NCBI GenBank assembly: GCA_003508835.1
Contig: PUFA01000034.1
Location: 6,288,501 to 6,352,500, forward strand
Length of the DNA stretch: 64,000 nt
Direction: 5' to 3'
DNA from: Eonycteris spelaea
Lineage: Eukaryota; Chordata; Mammalia; Chiroptera; Pteropodidae
A model generated the notes under the pieces. That model worked only from the letters and a program-made list of their open reading frames with translations. It was not told the DNA's origin and made no database searches. Shown here piece after piece: positions 32,940-44,345 of the stretch (within the stretch, counting starts at the first letter, position 1; each line of letters starts with the position of its first letter). The translations under genes were made by a program, and so were the position numbers.

Positions 32940-33660
32940 AAAAAAGCAAATAAGTATAAGGGAAACCTCATCAATAATTTTCTTTAATTGCAATTAAAAT
33001 GAAAATACTTATATTTTGATATCAACTCAACAGATTCTTTTTACAGCGATGTTGTGATAGTTAACGCTAGTGAGGATGTGGGAGAACAGGCAGTCTCATA
33101 CACTGCTGGTGAAATATAAATCAGCAGAATTTTCTGGAGGATGAGTTGATATTAAATATAAAATCCTTGAAGCAGTATGCATAGACATTCACCGGTTTTA
33201 CCTCTAGGAAGTTATCTAGAAGAAAAACAAAACAAATTTGTTATAGATTACGTATGAGGATACGCCTCACAAACTCTATGTAGATCAGGATCAGCTAAAA
33301 TGTGAGTATGGTAATAATTAGCTAAATAAAAGGGTTTCCATATGATAGCCTTGAATACAGCCATTAAAAATCACGTTTTAAGAGAATATTTAATGACATA
33401 GCCAAATGATCAGGCTATTATTTAAAATCTAAAGGACAGGTTACAAAGCAGTATGTTCATAATGATCCCCAATTTTAAAAAAAAGCCAAACAATTTTATA
33501 TATTGTTAAAAAAAAAAAAGACAGCTGAATGGATATATGTCAGAATGTTAAGGCTGAGTAGCTGAGTCATGCGATTACAGGCGGTATTCATTTCTGCTTT
33601 TGTGCTATTAGGCATACATAGATTTTCTACACTAAACGTGCATTGTCATTATGCTAAGGA
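32940..33660 (+). repeat. Old L1M/HAL1-type LINE 3' region
   Basis: 'gctagtgaggatgtgggagaacaggcagtctcatacactgctggtg', 'attttctggaggatgag', 'cagccattaaaaatcacgtttta', 'gagaatatttaatgacatagccaaatgatc' and 'ggttacaaagcagtatgttcataatgatcccc' follow the known order of an old L1-lineage 3' end, with two A-runs. Confidence 0.7.
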
Positions 33661-34466
33661 ATCAGCCTAACAAAACAAAGACAAATAGGAAAAAATAAAC
33701 ACAACAGGAAAAACGCACCTGAGTCCCTGCCCCTTCCCCTTCTCAGTGTTCCTTGCATGGTGCAGGGTCAAGCTACTTAGGGAACAGAATCTCTACATAC
33801 TCCAGGTGACCGCCACCTCCGTCCTGCCATCTGGGTCCTCAGAATCAAGTCCTTGGTGGCACTGGTTCTCGCAGACTCTCTCCCCCACGATGTTTCTGGC
33901 TTGTTCACCTATCACAGTTGGGGAAACTTCTGGACTTCGAGGATGAGAGATTACTTTTCTTGAGCTACCAATTGAGAATGAAATTTGAGCAGTCTTTTGT
34001 ATGGCTTTCCTACCCTTCCAGAGTGACCCTTTCTACAAGCCGCCCGGTTGGGAGGGCAGCAGTAAGCTGTCACTACTTATTGTTCAGCTGCGCAGTACGG
34101 GTGCCTCCTGCAATCAGCTGAGCCTGCCACTCTCTTTCTTTCTGGGAGTCATCAGCATTACCCTGAAATCTAATCTTTTGGTTAACAGAGAATCTTGAAC
34201 TTATTCTGCTTTAGGTATTGATATAATATTTGAGGCCTTTTTTTTTCTTCAAAGGAGTTGACTGATCAGTTCACATACTTCAGAAAAATACAACACCCAA
34301 CTCTTCCTTTTTCTCATATTCTACTTCCCCCTAGTCCACTCACCAGAGCTGAGATGCTATCATATTTGATCCTTAATCATTGTCCCTATTAATCATTTTC
34401 ACCTAATTTATTATGCCTTCAAAGCACCCTCTGTCCGCTCAGCTTAGTTTCTTTCTCAACTTCATT

Positions 34467-34498
34467 TGTGTGTGTGTGCACGTGCGTGTGTGTGTGTA
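34467..34498. repeat. (GT)n microsatellite
   Basis: GT units are interrupted by GCACGTGCGTG. Confidence 0.85.
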
Positions 34499-34874
34499 AG
34501 ACATACAGATATACAGGAAAATGGCAGTAGAGCAACTGGATGTGTTTGCACGTATTTGGCAATATGTTTGGGATTAAAAATACAAGATAAGACTCTCTAT
34601 TGAGGCTTCTCCATGAACATTTATGTACTGCCCTTTTGTTTAGGTGACCTTTGATTCTGAAACAAAAGTTAGGGCACATAGTCTGATAAAGTACTTTTTT
34701 TTCCCTAATGTTTAAATATCTATTGGATCAAAGTCTCACAAAGGGGTAAAAATTAAAGAATGTTTAGTTTAAAAGTATCCTGCATTGATGATAATAAGAT
34801 TCTATGACATTAGGAATCTTTTAGAAAATCTTTAGCACCTGGCTACTAATGTATTGCTACCCTTTGTTGTTACG

Positions 34875-34922
34875 GTGTGTGTATGTGTGTGTGTACGTGT
34901 GTGTGTGTGTGTGTGTGTGTGT
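34875..34922. repeat. (GT)n microsatellite
   Basis: GT units with single TA steps (GTATGTG, GTACGTG) precede a pure run of about 12 GT units. Confidence 0.9.
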
Positions 34923-35289
34923 ATTATGTGCAAAGGTGCTCAATCTACTTTGTATATAAGTAGCATCTATAAATAATTTTATGACTATTAGAATATATAA
35001 TATCTGAAAACTCACTTTACATTGACCCATCAACTTGTTAATTTATCTTTACCAGCCCCAAACACATTTAATACTGAGTGGCAATTGTTCATGGCAAGTT
35101 ACTGCTTACTCTTCTCAGCTGCCAGATGAATGCTAAAAAGGGCTGTGTAGATTGAGAAACTTATATATTTTAAAAAAGTGTTATAAGGAGCACAGTGTAG
35201 GAGTTTTTAGAACAAGTGTTCCAGATTCCCATGGCTCAGGTGGGTGTTACTTGCTCTCTTACCTACTCCATTGTTTATCTGACTATAAA

Positions 35290-35870
35290 AGTTGCTTATT
35301 GAAAATAATTTTTAAAATATTGACATATAGAAAAGCTTAGAGAAAAAATGACAATAACTCAAATTTCAACACTCGAAGATGTCTGTTAAGATTTTGACTT
35401 AAAATAATTTTCTGTGTGTACATGAATCTATAAATAGCACATTTTCTATATAATTTTGTATCCTGCTTTTTTTTACTTCATATGCTAAGCATTTTCTACG
35501 TAGCTAAAAATTCTCTGTGTAACTAAAAATTAGCATAACTTTTTAATTATGCAAACTCCACTATGACAGAGATCTCTGTTTCGCTAACCAATAGGATAGT
35601 GCCTGAATATAGTAGGCACTTAATAGGTAGTTATTGAATTGTCTGATATATTACAAATGTACTCTAATTTACTTGTTCATGCTTTAGTCATGGATGTTTT
35701 TTTCTTTTGTAAATTATATTTTCATGAACACTTTTGGGCATGTTTATAAATCACCTGCCTTGGAGTTATTTTCTCAAATTGATGTCCTAAAAGTATAACT
35801 CTCAAGTCAAAGAGCATGAACATTTTTATGGCCTTGATGCAAATAATTTTCAATAAGGTGCCTGACTTCA
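35290..35870 (-). repeat. Old L1M/HAL1-type LINE 3' region, interrupted
   Basis: 'attgacatatagaaaagcttagagaaa', 'acatttcatatgctaagcattttc'-like text and, after an interruption, 'ttttcatgaacacttttgggcatg', 'ttattttctcaaattgatgtcctaaaagtataactctcaagtcaaagagcatgaacatttttatggcc' read as the reverse strand of an L1M/HAL1 tail ('gtggaattgctgggtcaaagggtatgcacatttttaaggc'). An L2-like piece sits in the middle. Confidence 0.55.
35562..35648 (+). repeat. L2 3' end nested in the L1M fragment
   Basis: 'actatgacagagatctctgtttcgctaaccaataggatagtgcctgaatatagtaggcacttaataggtagttattgaattgtctga' follows the L2 3' terminus order and splits the LINE copy around it. Confidence 0.55.
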
Positions 35871-36064
35871 AGAAGATAAGTGGAGATTATAGAGGACAAC
35901 AACCTCTGTGGGCAGAACACAGATAACCGCTTAGTAGGATAATCAAACCATGACTTTCTTGAAATAATTTAAGCAAAATAGCTTACTAGTCAGAGCTGAT
36001 AGGCAACAGTTAAGTCAGTATGTCTAATTGTTGACCTCCCACCTAGAGTTAACAGTAGGAGGAT

Positions 36065-36180
36065 TTATTATTTACTCAATAACTGCAGAGTGCTAAAAAT
36101 GCATCATGTGCTAAACCCTTGGAAAACCATGGATCACAATCTTTGCCTCTTTGGAGCTTACAGTTGTTTGGGGGAGATGG
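36065..36180 (-). repeat. Ancient MIR/L2-class fragment
   Basis: 'ttatttactcaataactgcagagtgct...catgtgctaaacccttgg...gatcacaatctttgcctctttggagcttacagttg' matches the old 'tgtgccaggcactgtgctaggtgctggggatacaa...ccctgccctcaaggagcttacagtc' repeat. Confidence 0.45.
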
Positions 36181-36429
36181 AGGGCTGTGGAGGTATCGTA
36201 CCACCTGGGAGTGATGAGTCAGAGGGCGACATCAGAGTTAATTTCTTGGAGTAAATTGGGAAAAACTATATGTAGTTTACTTGTTTCTTAACACACTTTA
36301 ATGTTTCTTCTCTCAGAAAAAGCGATATTCAGCATCATTAGACGGAGTTTGGAGAGAGATGAGACTTAAAGGGACCTAGGTGTGAACTCACTTCAAGTGC
36401 TGGGGACAGAGGTGTGAATAGACCCTGTA

Positions 36430-36525
36430 GAAAAGCCTAGCTGAGTGAGGTCTTGGGCTCACCATGTCCCATCCCCAGGCCTTGATGTTTCAGCTGTAAA
36501 ATAAAGAGTTATCATTTCAAACCCA
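36430..36525 (+). repeat. MIR SINE (fragment)
   Basis: 'gtcttgggctcaccatgtcccatccccaggccttgatgtttcagctgtaaaataaagag' resembles the central MIR segment. Confidence 0.4.
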
Positions 36526-36529
36526 GCGC

Positions 36530-38080
36530 CAGCTTTCTTTGAAATTTAAGTTTCAGAGGTCTCTGCCTATCAGTTTAGAGGAGATCTCTGGCTAGCCCAC
36601 AATATTTGCTGTGCCCTGGAGGCAGAATCCATGTTCACAGGCAAACAAAGTCTAGGAAGCTTCCTGAGGGGTCCATAATTAGCTTTTTCAATAATAATAA
36701 TAATAAAAAATTAGCAAAATCAAGCCCCCAACCACCTTGCGCCTGCTCAGCTGAATGCCGCATCTTTTTCTTGCCGATGTGTTGCCCACACCCAGAGCCC
36801 AGAGCATTTAGGAGCACAATGTTGGTTCCCTTTATGACATTTCTTGGCGTGAAGTGTGCCTTGGAATGATAGACTGACAAATTTATGTTGTCGCACAGAT
36901 ACTGAATGGATTCCTTTTATTTCATATGTGCGTGTGTGTGTGTGTCTGGGATTATGGATAATACTCATCCATGTCCTCTCCTAGATGAGCAGTAGCCTGG
37001 GACTCTCATTGGGTGCTATTGATGAGGCCTCCAGGATGACTGTCTCATGCCTTTTGTGCGAATGCTCAATCAATCACTGAAAAAAAACAGCCCTGAGCAT
37101 CAACGTCTGGGGCAGAAAGTGAAAATAAAATAAAATAATCTAGCCAGTTTGTAAATTCGAAGGACCCATGCAGAAAAAGAGCATTCAGATGAGACAAGGT
37201 TAGAAGTAGAAGGGACATGGAGCCTGAGCTGTGAGAGCGACTACAGCAGCTTTCTATAGGTACTTTGTCACCTCTGGGATGGTAGAAAGTTGCCATTAAG
37301 AGCAACAACTGGACCTGGCTAACTATTAATGACTAGTACTAGTAAACAGGATCCTGGCTGGCCAGAAGCCAGCAGCGAACTTCGGTGGAACTGCTACATC
37401 AGCCAGGGCCAAGCAGCATATGAGATGACCCCTCCTGGGTCATCTGTGTTCTCTTCGAGCACTTCAAGAGGCGCTGTGAATAGATTTCATTAGGGACTCT
37501 AAATGTCTGTAAGGAGGGGAACTGAAGATGATTTAAAAGAGAAAGAACTCTCTTCCATGAAGGATAGATCAGTGTTAAGAAGAAACTGGCATTCTTACAC
37601 CCCCATTCCCAACCTAAAAGCCAAAAAGAAAGTTGTCTCTACACAAGCCTGATGACACCAAGGAGATTGTGTGCTCACCTCACTTGTCCTTGAGTGTTTG
37701 GATGACTTGATCTTTTCTCTTTCCTCATGTTAATAATTCGAGGCTTAAATTAGTGCCATGTGTGCTAATTTAAAGGTTTCCTTTGGGAACATGCATCATC
37801 TCTTCTTGTGCTAGCTGTTCGTCCTGTATTGAGCAGCAGCGAATGTGCTGGCCAGTTTTAAATCCATATTTGGAGAGTTCTCCATCCAGGCAGAAGGGCC
37901 AGAAGAGGTGATGGGGCCAGCTTTACTTGACTTTTTATAAAAAATTTAATCCTTAATCTCAAAAGAAGTTTGCCAAGTGTTTATATGAACACTAAATATA
38001 CCTACACAAACATCATTTGACCAAATTAGGATAAACTAAGCTTTGAATTTAGATGAGATGAATTGTTGACCTGAATGATG
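36530..38080. other. Unique intergenic sequence, no gene seen
   Basis: Only short featureless frames occur. Small A/T-rich simple stretches lie at about 36690-36715 (AATAATAATAA) and 37119-37138 (AAAATAAAATAAAAT). A short GT run lies near 36930-36944. Confidence 0.5.
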
Positions 38081-38084
38081 ATTT

Positions 38085-38290
38085 ATTCAAGTCAACAAAC
38101 AATTATTGATTTCTTACTGTTGGCTAGGAATTGTGTTCAAAAAAACTATGAGATTTGTATGGATACATGAGATAATCCTTGCCTTCAAATTACAGTCCCC
38201 TGAGAGAGACATATAATACAAGATTAATGGCACAATGTGATTAATATTTAGGTATAAGTAAGCAAAGAGGCTATAAAGCCATTTTGAGGG
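38085..38290 (-). repeat. Ancient mammalian repeat fragment
   Basis: 'tcaagtcaacaaacaattattgatttcttactgttggctaggaattgtgttc', 'ataatccttgccttcaaattacagtcccctgagagagacatataatac' and 'acaatgtgattaatatttaggtataagtaagc' track the same old repeat class noted at 36.07 kb. Confidence 0.5.
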
Positions 38291-38339
38291 CCTCAGACAG
38301 GGAATGTCAGGCTAAGAAGATTGCGTATTGAAATGCCAA

Positions 38340-38745
38340 ATTTCTGTATCTACCTACATGATCCTTAGTTCTCATCCCATGTGATCCTCATCCCAAATGC
38401 TCTCTACGCCTTACAAGGTTTGACATCCCATTCTCTTCAGGTCTTTCCTCAAAACACCTCCCTCCAAGGTCTCCCCTGATCATCCTGTTTGAAATTGTAC
38501 CTGCTGCCTGAGCCTTCCCCACTCTTCCTCACTCTTCTTCCATGCTTTCTTTCTTTCCCTCTAGCAAATGTCACCATTGGGTATAACACATATTTTACTT
38601 TGTATTTGTTATTATTACTAATCAATGATCTTCCTCTTTCCTCATTGGAAGTATGAGCTCCATCCTTAGATAGCTGTATTCTCCGTTCCTGAAATAATAG
38701 CTTCATATAGGAGGTGCTCAGAGCGTATTTGTTGACCAGAACCAA
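38340..38745 (+). repeat. L2 LINE 3' region
   Basis: 'ttcaggtctttcctcaaaacacctccctccaaggtctcccctgatcatcctgtttgaaattg' is the L2 'caggtctcagctcaaatgtcacctcctcagagaggccttccctgaccaccc' block. 'tatttgttattattactaatc', 'ggaagtatgagctccatcc' and 'ataggaggtgctcagagcgtatttgttgacca' lead to the L2 3' end. Confidence 0.75.
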
Positions 38746-38879
38746 AGGAGGGGTTTTATCACTTACACAGTGTTAAGGATTAGCTAATAGCCTATGCATT
38801 TTACTTTTATTTTATACATAGCCAAAAAATTTTAAGAAGCAAATAGTAGATAAAAATTTGACAAAAAAAGAGTCACCTT

Positions 38880-39075
38880 TCAATTCATCAATTATTATTT
38901 GAATGCATATTATAGAAGAGTCGCAGTGTTGGATGGTGTGGTAAATACCATGAAGCTTGAGAGAGATCTATGTCTTCAAATATTTTATACAAAACAGTGT
39001 TCAAAAAGATAACAACACAGGAAAATAATATGAGGTATCTCAAGCAGAAAAAGAGAAAGAGTTAAAGGAATGTTG
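38880..39075 (-). repeat. Ancient mammalian repeat fragment
   Basis: 'atttgaatgcatattatagaagagtcgcagtgttggatggtgtggtaaataccatgaag...gatctatgtcttcaaatatttta' weakly follows the same old repeat layout as 36.07 and 38.09 kb. Confidence 0.35.
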
Positions 39076-39510
39076 GTTACGCTGACTGAGGCTAGAATAG
39101 TTAATTGTTCAGGAACTTTCCTGAAAAAGGTTGAACTTAACTTTGGGTGCAGGATTTAAGGAGAAAGAAATAAAACCTATGGAATAGGGCTGATGGTGAT
39201 ATGAAAATGTACGCTGTAGGGCACATTGCTATGTGGAAGACTGTGCAAAGCATTGTACTGGGAGGTACACCATAGCGTGAAACAGCTCTTAGGTATTTAC
39301 ACGAAGGCTCTTTAAAGAAGTTATCTTGGGAAGCATAAACTTAGTCCAATAATGCTACCTTTGCTCCAGCCATTGTGAAATGCCCCCTTGAAAATGATCT
39401 TCAGAAACTGACTTGTGTTTTTGAACTTGCTCACTGGGAGCACCCTTCACTATTGGAGAACATATTTAATATTTTGAGAAAAGCCAGTAGTGGTTCAGGG
39501 TTAAGCTGGA

Positions 39511-39887
39511 TACTATGAACTGAATGTTTTTGTGGCCCTTTCTGCCCCCAATTCATGTATGAAATCCTAATGCCCAAGGTGATAGTGTTAGGAGGTGGGG
39601 CCTTTGGAAGGTGATTAGATCATGAGGGCTCTCGGGGGATTAATAAAGGGATTATAGTATTCTTATAAAAGAGACCTCAGAGAGCTCTCTCACGCCTTCT
39701 GCCATATGAGGACACAATAAAAAGACAGCTGTTTATGAATTAGGAAGTAGGCTCTTACCAGACATCCAGTCTACTGGCGCCTTGATCTTGGACTTCCCAG
39801 CATCCAGAACTGTGAGAAATAAATGTTTATAATTTGTAAACCACTAGTCTGTGGTATTTTGTGACAGCAACCTGAATCAACTGAGAC
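39511..39887 (+). mobile_element. MaLR (MLT1/MST-type) LTR
   Basis: Starts TACTATGAACTGAATGTTTT. Continues 'ccaattcatgtatgaaatcctaatgcccaaggtgatagtgttaggaggtggggcctttgg', 'taaaagagacctcagagagctctctcacgccttctgccatatgaggacaca', 'ggcgccttgatcttggacttcccagcatccagaactgtgagaaataaatg' and ends 'ccactagtctgtggtattttgtgacagcaacctgaatcaactgaga'. A full-length LTR with no internal retroviral genes beside it. Confidence 0.85.
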
Positions 39888-40061
39888 GCTGGGCTGGTAA
39901 ATGACTGATCAGACCAGGCAGTACTGTTTGGGCCTCAACTAAAGTGTGATTTTAAAGTGATAGTCTATAGATTTTCAGGTGCGTTTCATCCATTGGAGCT
40001 GAAGGCAACTTCAAAGTCAGGATTTAAAAACATGTTGAGAAGAACTGTCTCTTAGGAATGT

Positions 40062-40268
40062 CACCTTCTATTTTTAAAAAAATTTAATTGCAGTTAACAT
40101 ACAATATTATATTAGTTTTAGGTGTACAATATAATGATTAGACATTTATATAACTTACAAAGTGATCACCCCTATAAGTCTAGTACCTATCCGACATCAT
40201 GCTTAGTTATAACAATATTATTGATTATGTTCCCTATGCCATACTCTACATCCATGTGACAAGTCAAC
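40062..40268 (-). repeat. L1 3' end (L1MA-like) fragment
   Basis: 'tttaattgcagttaacatacaatattatattagttttaggtgtacaatataatgattagacattt' and 'acttacaaagtgatcacccctataagtctagtacctatccgacatcatgcttagttataac' are the reverse-strand signature of an L1 3' terminus, 'taggtgtacaacataatgatt...gtgatcaccacaataagtctagt'. Confidence 0.75.
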
Positions 40269-40269
40269 T

Positions 40270-42185
40270 TTTAAGATGGTTGTTTTGAAAAGCATTGCTC
40301 ATTTGGATGAAAATTGTTTTAAAAAACAGTATTACTCCTTAACAAGTTACTCTTCACAGTTGTAAACTTGAATTTCTTTCCAATTTCTCTAAATTCCTTC
40401 TATGAACTCTTTGTATGTGGATATGTTTTCACTGCTTCTATATTTATTGGAATCGAACCAATTAGCTGTGATGATGAAAAACGACCTTTCTTGACTCAAG
40501 AACAACATAGGGAAAAGAGCAAAAACTCAGCTCTTATTTAATTACTAGATGAGTCTTATTGGCATGGTCAAAGGAGGTAATTAACTTTAACTTTGTACTT
40601 AATAAAAAAGTCAGGCAGTGGCTACATCCTGTGAACCAGAGACTTGGGGACATGCGGTAACCCATTCTATTACTCCCATTTCTTTATTCTCTGCCATACA
40701 CAGCTATAATCCCCAAACAGAATTTGGCCAAGCTCTGAGTCCTGACATACTTAGATGACTGGCCAGCTACACTCATGATAATCTCTAAAAGTTGCCTCAG
40801 CTTTCTTGGGTAGATGTCATTTCCATGTTCTTTGGCACTGGATTTTTTGGTGGTTGAGGGATTATAATCAACAAACCATGTCTGTTTTACATACAAATGG
40901 GAAGACTGATAATCTGATTTAACATCTGGAATTTATTCATTTATAGAAGTTTACAGAAGATTTTGACTGGACCAAGTATTAATGGATAATATTAAAAAGG
41001 TAGACCCTGTGGCTTTGAAAATCATTCACCTCGATGTGTCTATCCCAGTGGGGACCATTAGAGAGGGGAGAGGTAGGTACAGATATCTACAAGGCTAGAG
41101 TTTCACTACCAGCTGACAAATACATCCTAAGTACCAGGGATCACTTGGTAAGAACCAGCCTTGTTAAAAGTGACAAGTTCAAGTTTCAGGAGTGGCGTTC
41201 AGTTGTCTTAACATCCTGTAAGGCATGATAGAGCCCCTAGTATATACCGTCCTTAGAGTTACAATGGCATTAAATTAGAAAGGGATCAACAGGAAGAGAT
41301 GATTCATTTTGTCACAATTCACATTTAATATTAGTCTGTGATTTGTCATTGTTGCTTATTATAGGTTAGACTTATCTCCAAAATCAGAGTTTGTGTTCCT
41401 TGGATAAAGTACAGAATATTTGCACTTATACTGTCTCCACTTGGGTTAGCAAGTGGTGGACTAATCAGAAACACATCATGGATTATCTGTCTAGTTACCG
41501 CAGGGACTAACCATTTGTAGTTAAAATTGGGTCTCACAATATCTGTAGAAATATCGAGAGCACAGACATAAAGGGAGTTGAGGGACAAAGGACACACTGC
41601 TAAAGGCAAAGTGAGAAGAGACAAATTATTTCACAGCAGACTTTTCTACCATCCCTAGCTCTCATAGCTGTGTCAGGCATTTAGTTAGGTGGAGTTAGCT
41701 CTTTATTTGTGGTTGCCGACAGATCTGTCATTTTAAAGGGAAAGTACTAACTGATATTTATGTAGGAAGAGAGAGACTGTGGTATTTGCAGTGAAATGCA
41801 GGGAAGAGCAGGAAACTATGAGCGAGTTGGCACTTTGTAGATCATTATTGCCCTTGCTTAATAAAGCAATAGATGCTTCCAAATTGCTTTGAAGTGGTGG
41901 CCAACTTCCTCCCAGCGCTGTGAAACCTGATACCTCTGCCTTTAAACAGCGTGTGAAAGTGCAAACGGTAGTACTTGAGAATTCATTCAGTGACTTCCAA
42001 ACTGTCCTCTAAGCGGGAAACAGAACACAGAAACTGAGAAAGGAGGGGGAAATGGCCTCTATGACACTTGGTGGTTGGATGTCAGACTTGGCTGACTTTT
42101 AGCTATGCCGACTTGAACGCTACAGAGATAAACACTGGTTTCTCCAAAAGGATCTAAAGGAATTAAAAGAAGGAACTTTGGTCTT
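40270..42185. other. Unique intergenic sequence, no gene seen
   Basis: No exon, CpG island or recognisable repeat could be supported on either strand. Confidence 0.5.
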
Positions 42186-42187
42186 CT

Positions 42188-42190
<3 letters not shown>

Positions 42191-42236
<46 letters not shown>
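42191..42236. repeat. Pure (CA)23 microsatellite
   Basis: Twenty-three uninterrupted CA units lie between CTTCTTAA and ATTTAACTT. It is the longest pure dinucleotide CA tract in the window. Confidence 0.95.
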
Positions 42237-42238
<2 letters not shown>

Positions 42239-42741
42239 TTAACTTAATAAGCTCATGACAGAGTTAAGTGAAAGCCAGCTCAACCCACATTTAATAAAAA
42301 TGCTTATTGGGCTACCAAATTTAATAGATGCATTTTAGAAGGTTGAAATTAGTGTCCAAATAATAAAGGGGTAGGTCAGAAGAATATTTTCTGTGCTTGA
42401 ACTGAGATGACCATTGCAAAAGACTGGCTGAGTCCTAAGGTTGAAATTGTTTTCTGTTACCTGCTCTTCCTTCCTGAGCAGGTGGTCCATCCACTTGCAT
42501 GGTATGATCTGAACATGTGACTTTAGTAATTTCTAAAGCAACAAGCTACCAAGTCAGAAGAAGCAGAATGATGACTTTCTCGTGCTGCGTACCGAGATCT
42601 GCAGAAGAGCTGTGTGATGAAACAGAGTATTTATTTGAACACTGGTCTGGCAGCAGCAAAAGTTCTCCCACAAAATTCATCATCTGGAAACAGTGCAGGT
42701 CTTCAGTCCCGTCTACCATGAAAAAAATCCATATTCGGCAG

Positions 42742-42921
42742 CAGCATTGTTCAATAAAACTTTCTACAATGAAGGAAATGTTCTATGTCTGCACTGTGCA
42801 ATGTGGTAGCCACTAGCCTCAGTGGCTACTGAGACTGAGGAGCTGAAGTTTGATTTTACTTATTTTTAATTCACTTTTAGTAGCCACGTGTGTCTCAGGG
42901 ATTTTATATTGGACGGCACAG
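42742..42921 (+). mobile_element. MER58-like hAT-Charlie transposon
   Basis: CAGCATTGTTCAATAAAACT, 'ttctacaatgaaggaaatgttctatgtctgcactgtgcaatgtggtagccactagcc', 'tcagtggctactgagactgaggagctgaagtttgattttacttatttttaattcacttttagtagccac' and the end 'ttatattggacggcacag' reproduce the MER58-type element from terminal repeat to terminal repeat. The 99-codon frame at 42517-42816 partly overlaps it and is not a gene. Confidence 0.8.
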
Positions 42922-43126
42922 TTGTGGAAGGGCTGCAGAAGGGACATGAGCACCTGTTTCATGTGCAGCTTAAAATCGATGGAGACAATGTCCGCTGGAT
43001 GTTTTTAAAGTTTGGGATTTTCCATTAATTTTTCTCATGAGCTGCAATGTTGATCATAAAAATAAGACATGTCCCTGCAATATGATAAGGCCCTGATTAA
43101 AAACAAGACAGAAAAGCAACGCGAAA

Positions 43127-43142
43127 GAAAAAAAAAAAAAAA
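43127..43142. repeat. Poly-A run
   Basis: Fifteen or more A residues follow GCGAAAG. No retroposed body can be recognised upstream. Confidence 0.7.
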
Positions 43143-43331
43143 GCTGTGGTTACAGGTGTTCCTAGAGAATGACTGATGATTATTTCTTGGCCAAGCATTT
43201 GCCGTGATGAAAAGTGGTAATGTCTCAACAAGTACACCACTCTCCTCCTGTCACTCATTTTTGGATGTTGGGTTCCCGTCCTTTTATCTGTGTTGGAGAG
43301 CTGTCTAACTCTGTTCCAAGACACATCTTAG

Positions 43332-43368
43332 AAAAACAAAACAAAACAAAACAAAACAAAACAAACAA
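43332..43368. repeat. (AAAAC)n microsatellite
   Basis: Six AAAAC/CAAAA units grade into AACAAACAACAATAAC. Confidence 0.9.
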
Positions 43369-44099
43369 CAATAACACAGAGAGAGCAAGATGTGTTAGGT
43401 GTGGGAAATGCTAACAATACAGGTTTCAACTTGCTACCAAGTCGTCTCATACGTGATGGGGAACTCACTCATTTGGACTCTGGAACATGCTCTTTATGGA
43501 AGTACTTTCATAATTTGCTACTTTTCAAGGCTAACCTTAGCTCTACTTTACTTATCATGGAGCTGATGTACAGCATAGTTGCAAAAATAATTTTAGAAAA
43601 TATTTCTGTGCAATACTAGTTGTTAATGGAAACCACACATTAAAAATCAGCTGTATTAATTTTGTTCTCCAAAGATATGTATGAGGTTTGAGAAATTGAA
43701 TAAGAGCTAATTTTTTATTTTGTTTGTTTTGAAGCGCTGAATACACAAAGAAAAGCAGATTACATGTGGAAATAGATGGGGAATGAAGAAGATATTTTGA
43801 GTTTTCTGGACTTTGTAAGGATTTTGTACTTATTAATGCTAGTCCTATATTTCACTTTGAAATATTTTATTTCAAAGTTGATGGCTTACCTTTTCTTGCC
43901 TGTGTATCAGTAGTGCTATTCTTAGAATCACTAAGTAGCTTTGTTTTGACTTGTGAGTAGAATAAAGAACAGGAGAGAAAGAAAAAAATTCAGAGGGAAT
44001 AGGAGACTCATATAATGGACAGACATTAAAAGAAAGAAAAAAGGAAATAGTCAAGGTTTAGAATGATTGCTGGAGGTGAAATTTATAGACTGGTATAAT

Positions 44100-44345
44100 A
44101 ATCGTCCGCACTCATAGAATATTTCCATTCAGTACCAGGAACTGAACTAGACTGTTAATGAATTATTTCATGTAATTCTCATGACAACCCTCTGACATAG
44201 GTCTTTTTTCCATGCCTCTAATGGGGAAACCAAAGTTTAGAGATGAAACAACTCATTCAAGTTACCCTCTCACTCATCCAGGTAAAAGTAGATGACTCTG
44301 GATTTAAACACAAGCCCGTTGAGTTGCCAAAGCCCCTGCCCCTTC
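44100..44345 (-). repeat. MIR SINE
   Basis: 'taccaggaactgaactagactgttaatgaattatttcatgtaattctcatgacaaccctctgacataggtc', 'atggggaaaccaaagtttagagatgaaacaactcattcaagttac' and 'ctggatttaaacacaagccc' give a nearly complete reverse MIR. Confidence 0.75.

Noticed and set aside
42517..42816. 99-codon plus-strand frame, looked at as a possible exon
   Set aside because: Its 3' part is a MER58-like transposon and no splice pair frames it.
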